NCBI GenBank assembly: GCA_003116995.1 | Contig: BDSL01000086.1 | Coordinates: 186,001-250,000, forward strand | DNA from: Yamagishiella unicocca | Lineage: Eukaryota; Chlorophyta; Chlorophyceae; Chlamydomonadales; Volvocaceae | DNA: 64,000 bases | Reading direction: 5' to 3' | In this document: one piece after another, positions 13,501-26,100 of the stretch | Layout of the letters: each line of letters begins with the position of its first letter | Numbering within the stretch: the first letter of the stretch is position 1 | Made by a program: the position numbers and the translations under genes | Notes under the pieces: generated by a model | What the model saw: the letters and a program-made list of their open reading frames with translations, nothing else | Told to the model about the DNA's origin: nothing | Databases searched by the model: none

Positions 13501-15076
13501 AGTCTACATGGCGACGATTAAGGCCATGAACATGCTTACGACGAGTGTTTAGGGTTTATACTAATGCATTATTACATGACGTCAACCCTCAGACAGTGCA
13601 AAGCTTCTCATGCTTAACTCGATATCCCAAATGATCAAGCATTATGCAACATGTATCAAAACCGAAGGGCACGCATTAACCCTTTACGCGATCACGGGAC
13701 GTCATTCCTCTTGCCGCAAACACCCGAGTTTCTACGTAAAGCGTAGGGAATAGATGTTGCAAGCAACGAATGTCCAGAAGATGCGTGTCAAGTGTACGAC
13801 TTCCCGATCGTGTGGCTCTAGCTGTTTGCGTGCGAGTGTTAGCGCGCCAGATTCCTGACACAGATTCATCCTCGAATGCCGACATAGCATGCCAGCCGCG
13901 CAAGTTCTATCTAAGTATGCAGTGAGCGCAGTAGCGCCCCCCCCCCGTGGTTTTGCGCATGTGGATGCGTCCTGATCGTGGGTTGTCGAGGGCATAATGC
14001 GTTCATGGCGGATGTCCAACCTTTGTTGAGTGACGGCAATCCCATCATTGTCGTCTAGCCTAGCGCAGCGGGTCTTTCCAACTCCCAGACGAAACCGTAC
14101 CAGGAAACACACACGTGTGGTTCCACGAATGTCGACCGTTCTTGGTCCCGCCACTGTGCCGCAGGTATGCGACTTCGGACTGGCATCTAACAGCAAGGCG
14201 CAAGCAGGTGCAGGCACTCCACAGTACATGGCGCCAGAGCTTTGGGAAAACAAGCCGTACAATGAGAAGGTTGGTTGCCCAGCCGTTTGCAGGGGCGGGG
14301 CACGTGAGCGGATATGGAGCTCATCGTGGCTGTGCCCCTCGATCACAGGCACCACTAGCACCCATAGCCACCACTGCCACCCTCCGCTTGCACATCCTCG
14401 CCGGCACCGCCGACCGCTGATCCTTACCTCTCCCCTCGTGCTGCAACCCACTCGGCCTCGCCCCGTCAGGTGGACGTGTATGCCTTTGGTGTGATGCTGA
14501 ACGAGCTGGTGGCCAAGGAGCCGCCGTTTGGGGGCATGCCGCTGGCTGACATGCGGACGGCGGTGCTGGCGGGCAAGCGACCCGACGTGCCTCTGTCGTG
14601 TCCCAAGGTATGAAGCTAGCTGCACTGACGCGGTCCCTCTGGCACTGCCGTGACGCAGCATAAGGCAGGGGCCGGCGGTGGGGTTGGAGGCCAGTGGGGA
14701 GGGGATGCAGGGGTGCGTCGACTGTGTGCTGTGTTGGGCAGGAGGACCTCCACGTGCGTGTGTATGATGCATGCTGTCTGATAACTTGGTACGGCAACAT
14801 GCTGGCTGCCAGTCGTGCAAGGACTGAAGGCCCAGGTGTCGTGTTTGCTGCTACTCTTGTGGCACCTGACCGATGCATGATACCGTCGTGCTCAGCCCAC
14901 CAGGCAGTGCTTCATTGCTTCTGACCCCATCAACCAGGTTTCGCTTTCCGTTGCATTCGCTCCCGTTCCAGGTAATCACCGACATTACCAAGAAGTGCTG
15001 GGCACAGGACTCGGCGTCCAGGCCGAGCTTTGTGCAGGTGCAGGAGATGCTGAAGGACGCGGCAAAGAACGTATAG
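10538..15076 (+). CDS. Raf-like (TKL family) protein kinase, 300 aa, 8 exons
   Basis: The model is a single-domain Ser/Thr kinase of the plant/algal Raf-like group. Exons are 10538-10570, 10673-10752, 11208-11366, 11835-12023, 12477-12570, 14165-14269, 14470-14607 and 14972-15076, all phase-consistent (903 nt). A short N-terminal amphipathic segment (EIERLIKENNDLKQQIA, residues about 15-31) could form a coiled coil. The kinase motifs follow in order: Gly loop IGGGGFSLVYRG, VAVKKW (VAIK lysine), HRDIKPANF catalytic loop, DFGLAS, GTPQYMAPE, VDVYAFGVML, and a C-terminal RPSFVQVQEML. All catalytic residues are present, so it should be active. There is no regulatory domain beyond the short N-terminus. 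Intron 2 appears to start with GC (AG|GCGAGT), and intron 5 is 1.6 kb. The substrate cannot be inferred. Confidence 0.88.
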
Positions 15077-16133
15077 CCCGACAAACTCGGCGCACATATG
15101 AGCTTCGTCGTGGGCAGCAAGGCTCGGGCGCTGCAAGAGAGCGCGGAGCCGTGGGGAGGTCTAGGAGGGGGCAACAGTGCACGGCCCACGTGCGGTGCTG
15201 CCCGCTTGCGCTTAGTATTGGGTTAAGTTCGGTAGGGGGGGGTGGCATTGCGAGCGCCCCGGCCTCATCTAGTGGCTGGCATACCACAGCACCGTACAGC
15301 ACCGCACAGCACCGCACAGCACCGCACAGCACCGCACAGCACCGCACAGCACCGCACAGCACCGCACAGCACCGCACAGCACCGCACAGCGTAGCACACT
15401 GAGGAATCATGGCCTGGAGGCGTGGTGTCGAGAGGTGTGTGCGCGGAGATGGCTGTGTGCGGCCGGCTGCGGTTAGGGGTTGGTGCCATGCGGCGGGTAC
15501 TCGAGCCCAGCCTCCCAGGCTGGGCCAGTCATCAGGGAAGACGCGCGTCGCTGATAGGATAGCTTACGCGAGGGCTTGTTTTCATAATCGCGTGCGGCAG
15601 GCTAATAACGTCGGACTTTCTTTTTAAGGTGTGCAGGGCGCTGCAGATCTTATTCGATGGAGCAGCAGCAGCAGCCGATTGTGCTTCAGCCGTAGGGCAG
15701 CAATGGTTTTTTCTTTTGGTTTCGGGGGCGGCGCCGCGGACGCGCGCAGACGCGGAACGGCTAGTTCATGCTTATGCTCTTAGGCGTGCTTGCATTTCGG
15801 GTGGGACATATGCGCGACTCTGTTCGCCGTGGAGGCGACGTAATAGGGCACCAGGGATGAGGGGCTTTCGAGGAAGACCCGTGGATGCCAGAAAAAACCG
15901 TTTAGAACAGACGTTTTGAGATGCATGAGGGCGGGGCTGCTGCGACCGTGGCGTCACGTGGCTCGCCCAGTGACGTCAAGTCCGGGATCGCGCGGCCGCT
16001 ACACAAGCGCCGCGGCTCTCCGCCTTATTTTCGGTGTAAGCTCCAATCTCATCAATCCCTGCTCTCGTCCTGCCTTATCTTGTAATCTTAGCGACTTTCA
16101 CACGGAAATTCCCAGGCCTGACGCCCAACCAAT
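15077..16133. other. Intergenic region, kinase 3' UTR to SDR 5' end
   Basis: This interval holds the kinase 3' UTR and the SDR promoter. I see no gene. It contains the 10-bp repeat at about 15,286-15,389. TGTAA motifs, the volvocine poly(A) signal, occur at about 16,034 and 16,080, but these lie close to the SDR start and cannot be assigned with confidence. Confidence 0.5.
15286..15389. repeat. 10-bp tandem repeat, about 10 copies
   Basis: About ten copies of the decamer AGCACCGCAC (first copy slightly different) lie about 210 bases past the kinase stop codon, probably in its 3' UTR. It is open in several frames only because a 10-bp GC-rich repeat lacks stops. Confidence 0.9.
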
Positions 16134-19100
16134 ATGCTCATCCGAGCGCTTAATCGCGCGCCCTCGCTGCTGGCAACAGCGCTGCGGCCCGCAGTCGCGC
16201 AGCTGGTGGGGGCCGGCGCCGCCACCGGCCGCAGCACCCCCTCCTACTGCACCGCCTCGCCATCTGGATCCGGGTGAGTGTGCGAGCTGCCGGCTGGCTG
16301 GCCGCTACAAGTGTCCGCCGCTCCCCTCATGAGGACCAGCTGCGCGCACGCGGTTGCGACCGCCGGCAGCATTGGCGACCCGGGGGCCAGGCACGCGACC
16401 GCCGCAGCAGATAACGTTGTGGGCTGAGTGCCACCAAGCGCGCTGCGCCCCCAAGCTGGCACTTCTCCCTCCGCTTCCCACCCCTCTTCCTCCGCACGGG
16501 TAGCTACTTTGCCCCTCGATACCGCACATGGCATTGCCGCACCGCGTCCCACCCGCCCATCCACTGCCCATCCCGACACTGGGGCAGTATACCTGGTTTT
16601 CGGCGCCAGCGGCGGCATTGGGTCCGCGCTGGTGGAGCAGCTGACCCGCGGGTCGCCCGGAGCCGCCGTCGCGGGGGCGGCGGTGGTCCTGGCCGGCCGG
16701 GACGAGGGCAAACTGCGGGCGACGGCGCAGCAGCGCGGAGCGGCAGGTGACGGCGGCGGCGGCGGTGTCGTACTGCCGTGTGATGCACTGGATCCAGAGC
16801 AGGTGGGGCGTGTCGTTGGGACTGGGGCTGGGCCTGGGGCGGGGCCGAGCGGGGTGGTGGGGGCAGAAGGCGGGTCTGGTGCCCACTACCTGCCCTGCCC
16901 TGCCCACCCCTGCTCCCTGCCCCCCCTCCCGCGGCGCCCTCGCCCTGCAGGTGGAGGACGTCGTGTCACGTGTGGTGTCGCAGTACGGCAGGCTGGACGG
17001 CGTGGCTAGCTGCGTGGGTAACGTGGTGGCGGGCGCCGCCAGCACGACCTCCCTGGAGAGCTTCAAGCAGGTCAGGGGAAAGGGGGCAGGTCTTGAGCGG
17101 CAAGCGCGGGCCCCCGGGCCGGGGCTAGCGCGCGGGCGTGAGAGCAGAGCTAGCTTGCCTTCATTCGTTGTGAGACGACGTCCACTGGCTGCCAAGGTGG
17201 CAGGAGGATGGTCTCTGGACAGGTCGAGTCGGCATGAAGGAACGTTCTGAGAGTGAGTGCTTCTGTTCCCGCAAGACCATCGACCCGATCCCGCCCCTAA
17301 CCCAGGGCCACGCACCCGGCCGCCGCTGCCCCGGGCGTATCCCCTCCTCGCCTTCAGACGCTGGACATCAACCTTGTCACTGCCTTCAATGTCACGAGGG
17401 CCGCTACCAAGGTGGGTTAAGAGTGACCTTCGAGACATAGTTCGAGACCGCGGCCAGAGTGGGTTGGTGTGGAGTGGCTCGTTGCCGCAGCAGCGCGGCG
17501 CACCTCCGGGGATGAGGTCCCGCAGACACAGGCCGCCGCCGTAGCTCCTCGCCTCCCGCCCAGAAAATAAACCTCGACAGCCTACGGCGCCGAGCCGGCC
17601 TCCACGCAGCCGTGCTTCTAAACTCACCCCCATCCGCCGCCTCATGCGTCTCCCAGGCGCTGATCAACCAGCCGGGAGGCGGCTCCCTGGTCCTGGTGTC
17701 GGCGGCGGTGGCGGAGACGGGAGTGCCCCACTTTGAGGCCATGTCGGCTGCCAAGGCGGGAGTCGAGGGTGGGTGCGGGCCTTGGCCGCTGGGCCGGCCC
17801 GGGAGGGCAAGGGAGGCGAGGGCTGTCGAGAGTCAGGAAGGGACTGCAGCGGGGACATTGTAGGAGAGGCGTTGTCCAGGGCTGGTCGGGGAGCAGAGGG
17901 CCCGGTTTGACACGGTATGATCACGCAGCCAGGTTGCGTCGTACCTTTCTCACGCTGCTTCTTGTTGATGGCACATCTGCATCCCTGTGCCCGGTTGCGC
18001 CCCCCTGCCGCGATCCCCTGCCGGACCCCAGGCCTGGCTCGCGCTGCTGCCGCCACGTACGCAGCTCGCGGCATCCGTGTCAACTGCGTGGCGCCGGGCC
18101 TGACGCGCACGCAGCAGACGACGGCGCTCACGGATGTGCGCGGGGGCTGTAGCAAGGCGGGAGGTGCGGGAGGTGCGAGCAGTGGAGTGCGCAAGGTCTG
18201 TTGGGGAATCGGCAGGCATGGCAGACATGAATAGACATGAAAAGCGCTTTTCCGTAGCGGTTTCGAAGTGAATACCCCCGCCCGATCCGCCTATATGTAT
18301 TGCTTCTGTTGCCCCCCGGTCCGCCTCGGCCGCTTGCATGCCCATGACCGGCCCCCGGCTGCTGGGCGGGTGTCGCAGGGCGCAGAAGCGGTCCGCGACA
18401 CCTCGCGCGAGATGGTCCCTGCAAAGCGCTTCGCCTCGCCGCAAGATGTAGCTGCGGCGTTGGCCTTCTTCCTGTCGCCCGCCAGCAGCTTCGTAACAGG
18501 CCAGGTGCGCGAATGCGACAGCTTCCTCGCGAGGAGGAGGGGGGCAGGGAACGGAGAATGTGGCCGACATTGGACTGCCGAGTCGCGTGTTATTAACGTA
18601 AAGCAGCGGGGCATTGGGGAGCGGCCGAGCAGCTTCGACGAGCAGCTGCAGGGGGGCAGGCGGAGCGCTGGCCCGTGACACTTCCTGGACGTGCGGTGTG
18701 GAGCCGACACGTCCATTTTGTGTTGGGGATACGTAATACGTAATGCAGCAGACCTGGGTCATGGAGCGTGGCAAGCAGCGTTTCATTGCAACGATTAGAG
18801 TTCCCGTGCAGCAAACCTGTGTTGCGGGTGTCGTAACCAAGGACGGAGTCACACGAGGTTCGCGTCCGTCGCGGCAACCTCGGCCAAGTAGGAGGGGAGC
18901 TATAGGAACGGGAGTAAGTGCGCTGGTTTTGGGGAGAGATGTACGGCAGCAGCAGGGCTGTCGTATCTTGCTTTTTGCTTGAGGGAAGGTGTCGGGCGAG
19001 CGAGCGAGCGCCGCAGGCCGACGGCGTGCGTGTAAGGCGTGCCCACGCGGCGATTAAGGCGGTCGGTGCTCATGCGCGCGTCAAGCGATAACACCACCAG

Positions 19101-20433
19101 TCACTTGTTGGGAAAACTATGGCAATTGGCCTGACACTTCTACAAAGTCTCCGGGGAAGGGAGTGTCAAGCGAGGCAATGAACTGGCACATGATTACAAG
19201 CAGCAACCGTACCCCCCAGCGGACAGGTGATGCAGGCAGGTTGCTGCCGGCACAAGTGTAAAAGATGTGCCGCAGCCCTCGCAGCCACAGCCTGTGCGGC
19301 AGAGGGCATCTTTACAACGTGGGTTCATCGCCCATCGACTGGCAGGACTCGCCTGTGTCAACCCTAAGGTGCCCAGTGAAGTTGTGTCAGCAGCAAAGTC
19401 CAGGGCTCTCTGCTGCCCTCTAGCTGGAGACCAACAGTCTGGTATCGGACCCAAAATATTTACAAGTGATAAGCCCCTTAATAATGAGAGGTTATAGATA
19501 GCTCCTTGCCACCGTCAGTTATGATTCATATCGTATTTGACTCGTAGCGATTCGCGGCCAAGAAATACGACAAGCAATGAGTACTGGCATTACGACTATT
19601 CCTCGCAGGTATGCTAGTGAATAGGATGCACTGGATGCTGAACGCAATTGCAAGTGTTTTTTGCAGCAATATATGTCCGACACTAGGGCTGCGAAAAGGG
19701 ACTTCCAGTATTTGTCGGGTTGCGCGTCGTTCGATGTATGGTTGATCCTTGTTAGGGATCCGCAGTTGGACTCGGAAACGCGGGATTCGCGCAGTTTCTA
19801 CTGCGCACAAAGTCTTCAATCCAGCCTAAATCCCTGATGCTAGCTAGATCCATCGGTTGGGAATCCAGCCTAACATATTCCCATCCTATTTTGGAAGGAC
19901 GGCCACGTCTTATGTGGGTCCCATGGATTGCCTACTCGCCAAACCTTTCCTCTCGGTTGGATCATGTGTTGGTGTTGGACGGGTCCCTAATGTTATGCTT
20001 CCTGATGGCGATGAACGTTATTCAAACCAACATGATTTGCTCAATTCAAATCCGATGCGCGGGTGTCCGATACAGAATACGGTAGCCAGGGAATGCGATG
20101 GGTGTTGCCTGGGGCTACGTGGCGAGCAAGCTAGTGGTAGACAGCTGCTCAGGCGCGGCCATGCTGCCAGAGCTGTGGTTGCCTCGTCTTGCCTTTATTC
20201 TGGGAAATTTGTCGGTGCCCTCAGCCGTCAGGGGGAACTGATGAATAAGCAAGCCAACGATCCAAGATCTGCTACCCTGCCTCGTTGCGTTGCCCCAAAG
20301 AAGAACAATTTTGACCAAACACGTACCTTAGCTCTGCCTTTCTGTCCGTCCTCCGTCCTCCGCGTCTCAGGTGCTGGCGGTGGATGGCGGCCTCACGACT
20401 CTGCACTCGACGCATCCTGGAGCCGCAGCATAG
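16134..20433 (+). CDS. Short-chain dehydrogenase/reductase with organelle presequence, atypical active site
   Basis: This is a Rossmann-fold SDR. It opens with a basic, hydroxylated presequence (MLIRALNRAPSLLATALRPA) typical of mitochondrial or plastid targeting. The NAD(P)-binding motif is VFGASGGIGSALVEQL. Later exons give NVVAGAAS (NNAG position), GGSLVLVSAAVAETG, then MSAAKAGVEG, YAARGIRVNCVAPGLTRT and GQVLAVDGGLTTL near the C-terminus. Exons are 16134-16273, an exon ending at 16802, 16951-17070, 17358-17411, 17657-17768, 18032-18135, 18379-18504 and 20371-20433. The active-site Tyr of YxxxK is Met (MSAAK). Some bacterial SDRs have a similar Tyr-less AxxxK version, so catalysis may be altered rather than lost. 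The exon 1-2 junction is unresolved: the best acceptor (16,587) does not match the donor phase. The last intron is 1.87 kb. Confidence 0.8.
18505..20370 (+). other. Last SDR intron, 1.87 kb
   Basis: This is the intron between the TGQ codons and the VLAVDGG last exon. It starts GTGCGC and ends CGCGTCTCAG. The SDR domain is completed only by splicing across it. The central part (about 19,480-20,100) is visibly less GC-rich than the flanks. I found no recognisable transposon protein. Confidence 0.7.
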
Positions 20434-23148
20434 CCGCCCGGCACGGGGCTGGGAAAGCGGGAGAGTGGCGGCATCAAGCCTAGCTGCACATCTCAGCAAT
20501 CAAAGTCGCGTGGTTTCGACTTCGAGGTTGGAGTTAGGATTCTTTTGTTTAGGTGACGAGGCAGGTGGATAATGAGAACGATGTTGTCCAGAACTTTAGT
20601 CTGGGCGGGCCGTTGCCGAGGCTGTTGGCCTTTTTCCCTATTATGGGCAATTCCGTGGTTTGGCGATGCTGATCATTTAAATCTATTGATAGGTTTCGTT
20701 TTGGAAGGCAATGCAGATCGTTGAGACGCGAGGGATTCGCACTAACCGCACCTACAGACGTTCCAACTCCACCGAAACGTGAGGAAGCGACAGGTTTGAC
20801 ATCTATCGTTGGTGGTGCAGTCGAATGCTTCATGTTTCGCTTCTTCTCTGCCCTCAATCGCCAGTTTCGCTTTGGCGCCTTTTTACACCCCACGTGTCTT
20901 CCAGATACGATCTCGAACAGCATGTTCGTCCTATCCCAGGGTTGATTTGTAACTAAGGCATTTGTTGTGAAAACAGATTGTCCATTTCTGCGTAGGAAAA
21001 GGTTACAGCTGGTTACAGCTGCCGGGCTGTGTTGTGAGACTCTCGTCCTGCCCAGCCAAGACCCGAGGGACCCGGTACCGCCGCGGCTTGCGTACCTTGC
21101 TGTTGAGGATGAGCTGCTGCCTGGCGGAGACGAATGAATTAAAGTCTGGACGTGCCCATACAGTTTTGGCGTCAGGGTCCTCTATGCTTGACGGGGCAGA
21201 CAGCCTCATATGTGCGGCTGTAGGTATGCCGAACGCAAGGAAAAGTGCCGCAACGGACAGCATTCCTGGGATACTAGTGAAACCCCAGGCAAAGCTGAAA
21301 CCGGGGAGCGGGGGTAGAGGGCATACCAGAAATGCGGCTGAGGAGGGTAGGAATGTGGTGAGGGCCTTCGGGCATATACGGTATCGGCATATACGTTACG
21401 TAGCACATTAGCCAGGACGGAGCTGCTTTGTGAACGAGAACGTTAATTGTCCGCTAAGCGCGCGAGGATATGGCTTGAGCCTCGAAGCCGTAATTCCAGT
21501 CCTTTACCTTCCCTGGAGCGCAGCAAAAGAAACATGTTGGTGAAGGCGCCAAATGCGAGGCCTGTTTGCTTATCCCGAGGAAAAGCTGGGGATGCCAATG
21601 CCCTCCGAAAAAAAGACTGCACAAAGTCTGCACGGTTTCCCCCAAAGCCCCTGGACAGGACTGAAAGGGTTGGGATGTGGATGCGCGTGCCTGGGGATGT
21701 GGACGCGCGTGCCTGGGTTGGCAGGGGTAGGCTGAGGCGGGCAGATGCGGATGCGTGCAACCAGGAATGTGGATGCGTGTGACTGGGGATGTAACCGGCG
21801 GGGCAGGTTTGGCGGGTGGATTGGGATGCGTGCAACCGGGGATGGATCTATGTGACAGGGAATGGAAACAGCGGGGACAGGTTTGGGCGGATGGATGCGC
21901 CGACCCAAATGAATGCGTGACCGTGGGGTCTCCGAAGATGCGTGGATGTGGGCCTGGTTGCATCCCTCCCGACTGAATTGCCAATTCCAACGGGTTTATG
22001 TATGTCCATGTGTATCGGCCATCACCTGCGTGGAAAGAGAGGTGGGGTAGAGACATCAACCTCCTCCGCGTCTCGTCTCCATGTGATCCTTTGCAGCATT
22101 TATAACGACTGAAATTTCCATGCATGGGGTTTTGCATTTTGGTCTGCTGGCATAATGACAACCGTATACTGCAGGCGTGCTCGCACCCCGTCGCGGTCCC
22201 ATGAGTATACACGCCTCATATAAATACATTACCCAATGCACACAGTAATGTTAGAGACAGGATTTTTCGAGGTCTCCGACAACCGCGCCGGATGTGGGGC
22301 CGATGCGACAAGCATGTCGTAAACGGCCTTCAGGCCACTTTTTGTGTTCACATGTAACTATTGGTACATATGTACATTGTGGTGCAATACTATATCCTGT
22401 GTACTGGGTTATCACTACGTTCTACGCAGGTGGTCATACCCGATTCTCACAAGGAGAAACCCGTAATCGGTCACCCACTCTGGCAGCGAATACAATTTAA
22501 CCCATCTCTGGAATTTTACATATGATAATAACCTTTGTACAGAGCCTACACAGCATAATAAATGAAGTGAGCCTGTTAACCTTGTAGAAGCCATTGGCAT
22601 CTTCAGAACGTCATCAACTTCACACCTTCGCGTTTGGCTGCATCTGGCGAGCTTGCGAGATCTACAGAGTGAAACCAAGGTAAGGACCAGACGTTTGACG
22701 AAAGCGCTTGTTTATATGGTCTACATCTACTGCTGCCTCCGGATTTGCTTCGCACCTTGCCTTGTTCATGCTGTTGCTGCTGGAACATTTCTGTGTATAG
22801 CTGTGGCGTTTGTCCAGGCCGGGTGCACTGTCCAGTTGGGTTGGCAACAATGCCTGTTGCCCCACGTATGCCACGCTTTACTCGGGTGTTCCACATCCAG
22901 TTCCATTCTATGGCGTTCTTACTGTGGTGGCGATGATGTACTGAGATGCCAACTCTGTCGCAGGCGGGTGTTACTCGGCCAGATTGCCTCGAAAGGTCGG
23001 ACCGCGCGCCCTCTTCTCGTATGCTGACTGGACCAACGTGTAGAAGACTTATACCTGGCCGGTAGACGTCCAGGCGACAAGTTCAACCGACTGGTGTTCT
23101 CGACTGCCGCGAAGCCCGACTAACTGTTCGTTTTACCAGCCAGCCAAA
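20434..23148. other. Intergenic region between SDR and VARL genes
   Basis: The interval of 2.7 kb has no gene I can support. A TGTAA at about 20,949 lies 515 bases past the SDR stop and could be its poly(A) signal. A degenerate 20-25-base GATGCGTG-type repeat occupies about 21,660-21,960. The stretch just before 23,149 may be the VARL 5' UTR. Confidence 0.5.
21660..21960. repeat. Degenerate tandem repeat of 20-25 bases
   Basis: Imperfect repeats built on GGATGTGGATGCGTG and GTGCAACC/GTGACTGGG words run through this stretch. Copies differ by substitutions and indels, so the unit is only approximate. Confidence 0.6.
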
Positions 23149-26100
23149 ATGTCAAATTTGAGCGGCTCCTTTCAGAGAAAGCCGCCTGGAGATGTTTTGG
23201 ACTTCAGGGATTCTGCGAATAACCATAAGGGCCTTAACCGCGTTCCGCTTCGTCCGAGTCCTTCGACCGCACGGGTGAACGGCCGCGTCGCGGAGAGACA
23301 AGGAAACGCACCCTCGAAGATGCCGGGTCCAGTCCCTGTTACCGTTGCTGTTCGCGCACTTGACGAGGACGACGAGGACGACGCGACGGAACAGCCTTCA
23401 ACGCCGAAGGGTGACAGCCGTCAGCGGCCCGCCTGCCGCCGCGACCGCTTTATAGCCGGCAGTGTGCGCGGCATCTTCCACCCGGACCTGTATATGGTAG
23501 CACAGGACTGCATCACGTACAAGGGCAAGCGCATCGGCCGCAGCAAGTTTGAGAAGGTAGATGGAGCAAATGTTGTGACAAAATGCGCTGTCCTTGACTT
23601 CGACATCTGTGATTGGGGGCAAGTCGTTGTGCTTTACGAAAGCTGTGTGTGTGTGTTTCCATGGTTGCGTCGTAGCCATTTCTGGAGATGTGCTTGTCGA
23701 CATTGCCAACAAATTGAAACTAACCCCGAACACCCTTCGCCCTCCCTCCATCCCTGCCTTGTGCGGCAGCTTGGTAACTCGAGCATGGCCAAATGGCACC
23801 GGTACGTTTCGTTATGGTGCCCGCGGCGGGGCTGCGGAGGGCTGTGATAGTGTTACAGGGCAGCCATGCGCGCGAGGCTACCGTTGCTTTCCAGACTGCC
23901 GATGTTTCAGATCTCAGAAATTACCCAAAAGGAATTGCAACCAACCTGCTCAGTACAGGTGCACGGCTATGGGTACTCCAGGGGCCATCGCAGATGTCTG
24001 ATTTCCCACTCGCCCCAATCCATTTTTACTGAACCCCGTGTGGATGCGCTGCCCCCCTCGCTGCCGGGTCTTGCCTGCAGCTCCATCCGCGTCATCGGTG
24101 ATGACGGAGATCTTGAGCCGCTCGGCGAGTGGCTGACGCGGCACGGTATGCCGGTGATCAAGGGCAAGCAGCGCATCAGCCGCAAGCGCACGGCCAAGAT
24201 GGCGCCACCCATGTCGCTGGGGGCTGCTGGTGGCCACGGAGGCTGCAGCGGCAGCGGCATGGATGTGAGTGCAGACGAGGGCCCGGCATGGACGTCCGGT
24301 GTCCGCCCCTCCGGCTGCGGCCTCGGCGGCGGCCGAGGCGCTGCCGCTGATCACGACGAGCAAGTGCTCCGAGATGTGGAGCAGGCGGTGGCGGTGGCGG
24401 CAGCCGTCGCGGCGGCAGGCAGCGGCGCCCAGGCGGCCATGCAGGGTTTCGGAGCTAGCGCCGAGGAGGTGCAGCAGGCGCTGACGGCCGCGGCGCAGTT
24501 GGCGGTGGCGGCCACGACGCCGGCGGCGCTGTGCTGGGGTGCTGGCGCCGAGTTGGCTGCCGCGGCCTGGCAGTCCCCAGTGGTGCCCCTGCCTTGCAGC
24601 GACGACGTCGCCGCCGCCGCCGCTGCCGCTGCTGCCGCTGCTGCTGCTGCTGCCGGTTCAGGCGCCGCCGCGTCTGATGTTTGTTCGCCCGCCTCGGCAT
24701 CCGCTTCCCCCCTCGCCGTTAGCCAGGTCATGTCGCAAGAGCCGCCAGGTGCGATGCAGCCAGCCTGCTGGGACCAACAGTACGGGACCCAGTGGCCCCA
24801 CCCCTCCTCCTCTTCGCCCGCCCTCGTCCCTTTCCCCGTCCCCTCCCCGTCCCCTCCCCCGTCCCCTCTCCCGTCCCCTCCCCCGTCCCCTCCCCCGCCC
24901 CTGTCCCCACTCCCACCCCCACCCCCGCCCCCACCTCCACCTTTGTCAGCGCTGCCCCACCCATCGCCTCCATCCCCAACGTCGACGTCGCCTGCGCCGG
25001 CATTGCCACCGCTGGAGCGCCGCCTGCTATCACCGATGCCCAGAATGGTTGTGCACGCGGCGGCACCTTCGCCTACAGCGGTGGGCCGGGTGCTTCCTCC
25101 TCCGGGGTGGCGCCTTTGGAGGGTAGCGACGACGGCGTCGGCGTCGACGCTGGCTGGTGTGGCGGCCTGCCTGGCGGCTACCTGTCGGGGGCGGCTACCT
25201 CGCAGCGTAGCGCCGCAGAGCAGCTAGTGTCGTTTTGCACCATGTGGGACGACGAGGGCGCGGCCGGTGAGGTGGACGACGATGCGGGCAACCCGGCCAG
25301 CGACGTGATGTGGGCTCTGCTGCAAGGCAACGGCAGTGGAGGAGGCGCGGCGGACGATATGGTCGACGCCGCCGCGTCCGCTGCCGCCGCCATGTACGGC
25401 AACCGGAGCGCCGTCGACGCCGCCGCTGCGTTCCCGCGCACGGCGTCTCTGCCCCTGCCGTCGGGAGCGGCAGCGGTGGACGCTAGCGCGGAGTCGCCCG
25501 CCTCGGTGTTGATGCCTGCTGCTGCAGCCGGGGGCTCCCCGGGCGCGGAGGTCAACATGCAGAGCACCGGCGGCAGCAGCAGCGGCACCTGCGGCACCGA
25601 GCTGCTGGGGTGGCTGTCGGGACTGGAGGCCTCCACCGGGGGATCTGCGCCACCTGCCGCCGGACCGCCAGCCGAGGCGCCGATGCCGCCCGGCGGCCCG
25701 GCCTCGTTCCTGTCCCACGCGCCTAGGCACCTACCCACGCCGTTTGCCGTCCAAGCGAGGTCGTGCCAGGAGCAGCAGCCTCGTGCAGCCGAGGCGGCGC
25801 CGGCGCTGCCTTCGACGCCAGCAGCGGCTATGTCGACGTACCCCGACAGCCTCACCGATGTCAGCGTTGCCGGCTGGGCCACGTGCGGCGGATCAGTGCT
25901 GCCGTCTGACCGCCCCCTCAGCCGCCTGCCCAGCCAGCCCAGCCTGCCCAGCTTCAACTCGTCGACCAGCCCACTGCTCTCGCAGCGTCCCTCGGTGCTC
26001 CCTCACCCGCCGCAGTCGCAGCAGCCGATGCCCTCGGCTGTCAACCGCGAGGGCAGCTGCAACGCGCTGTTTGAGCTGTCGGGGTTCCCAGGTCGCGACA

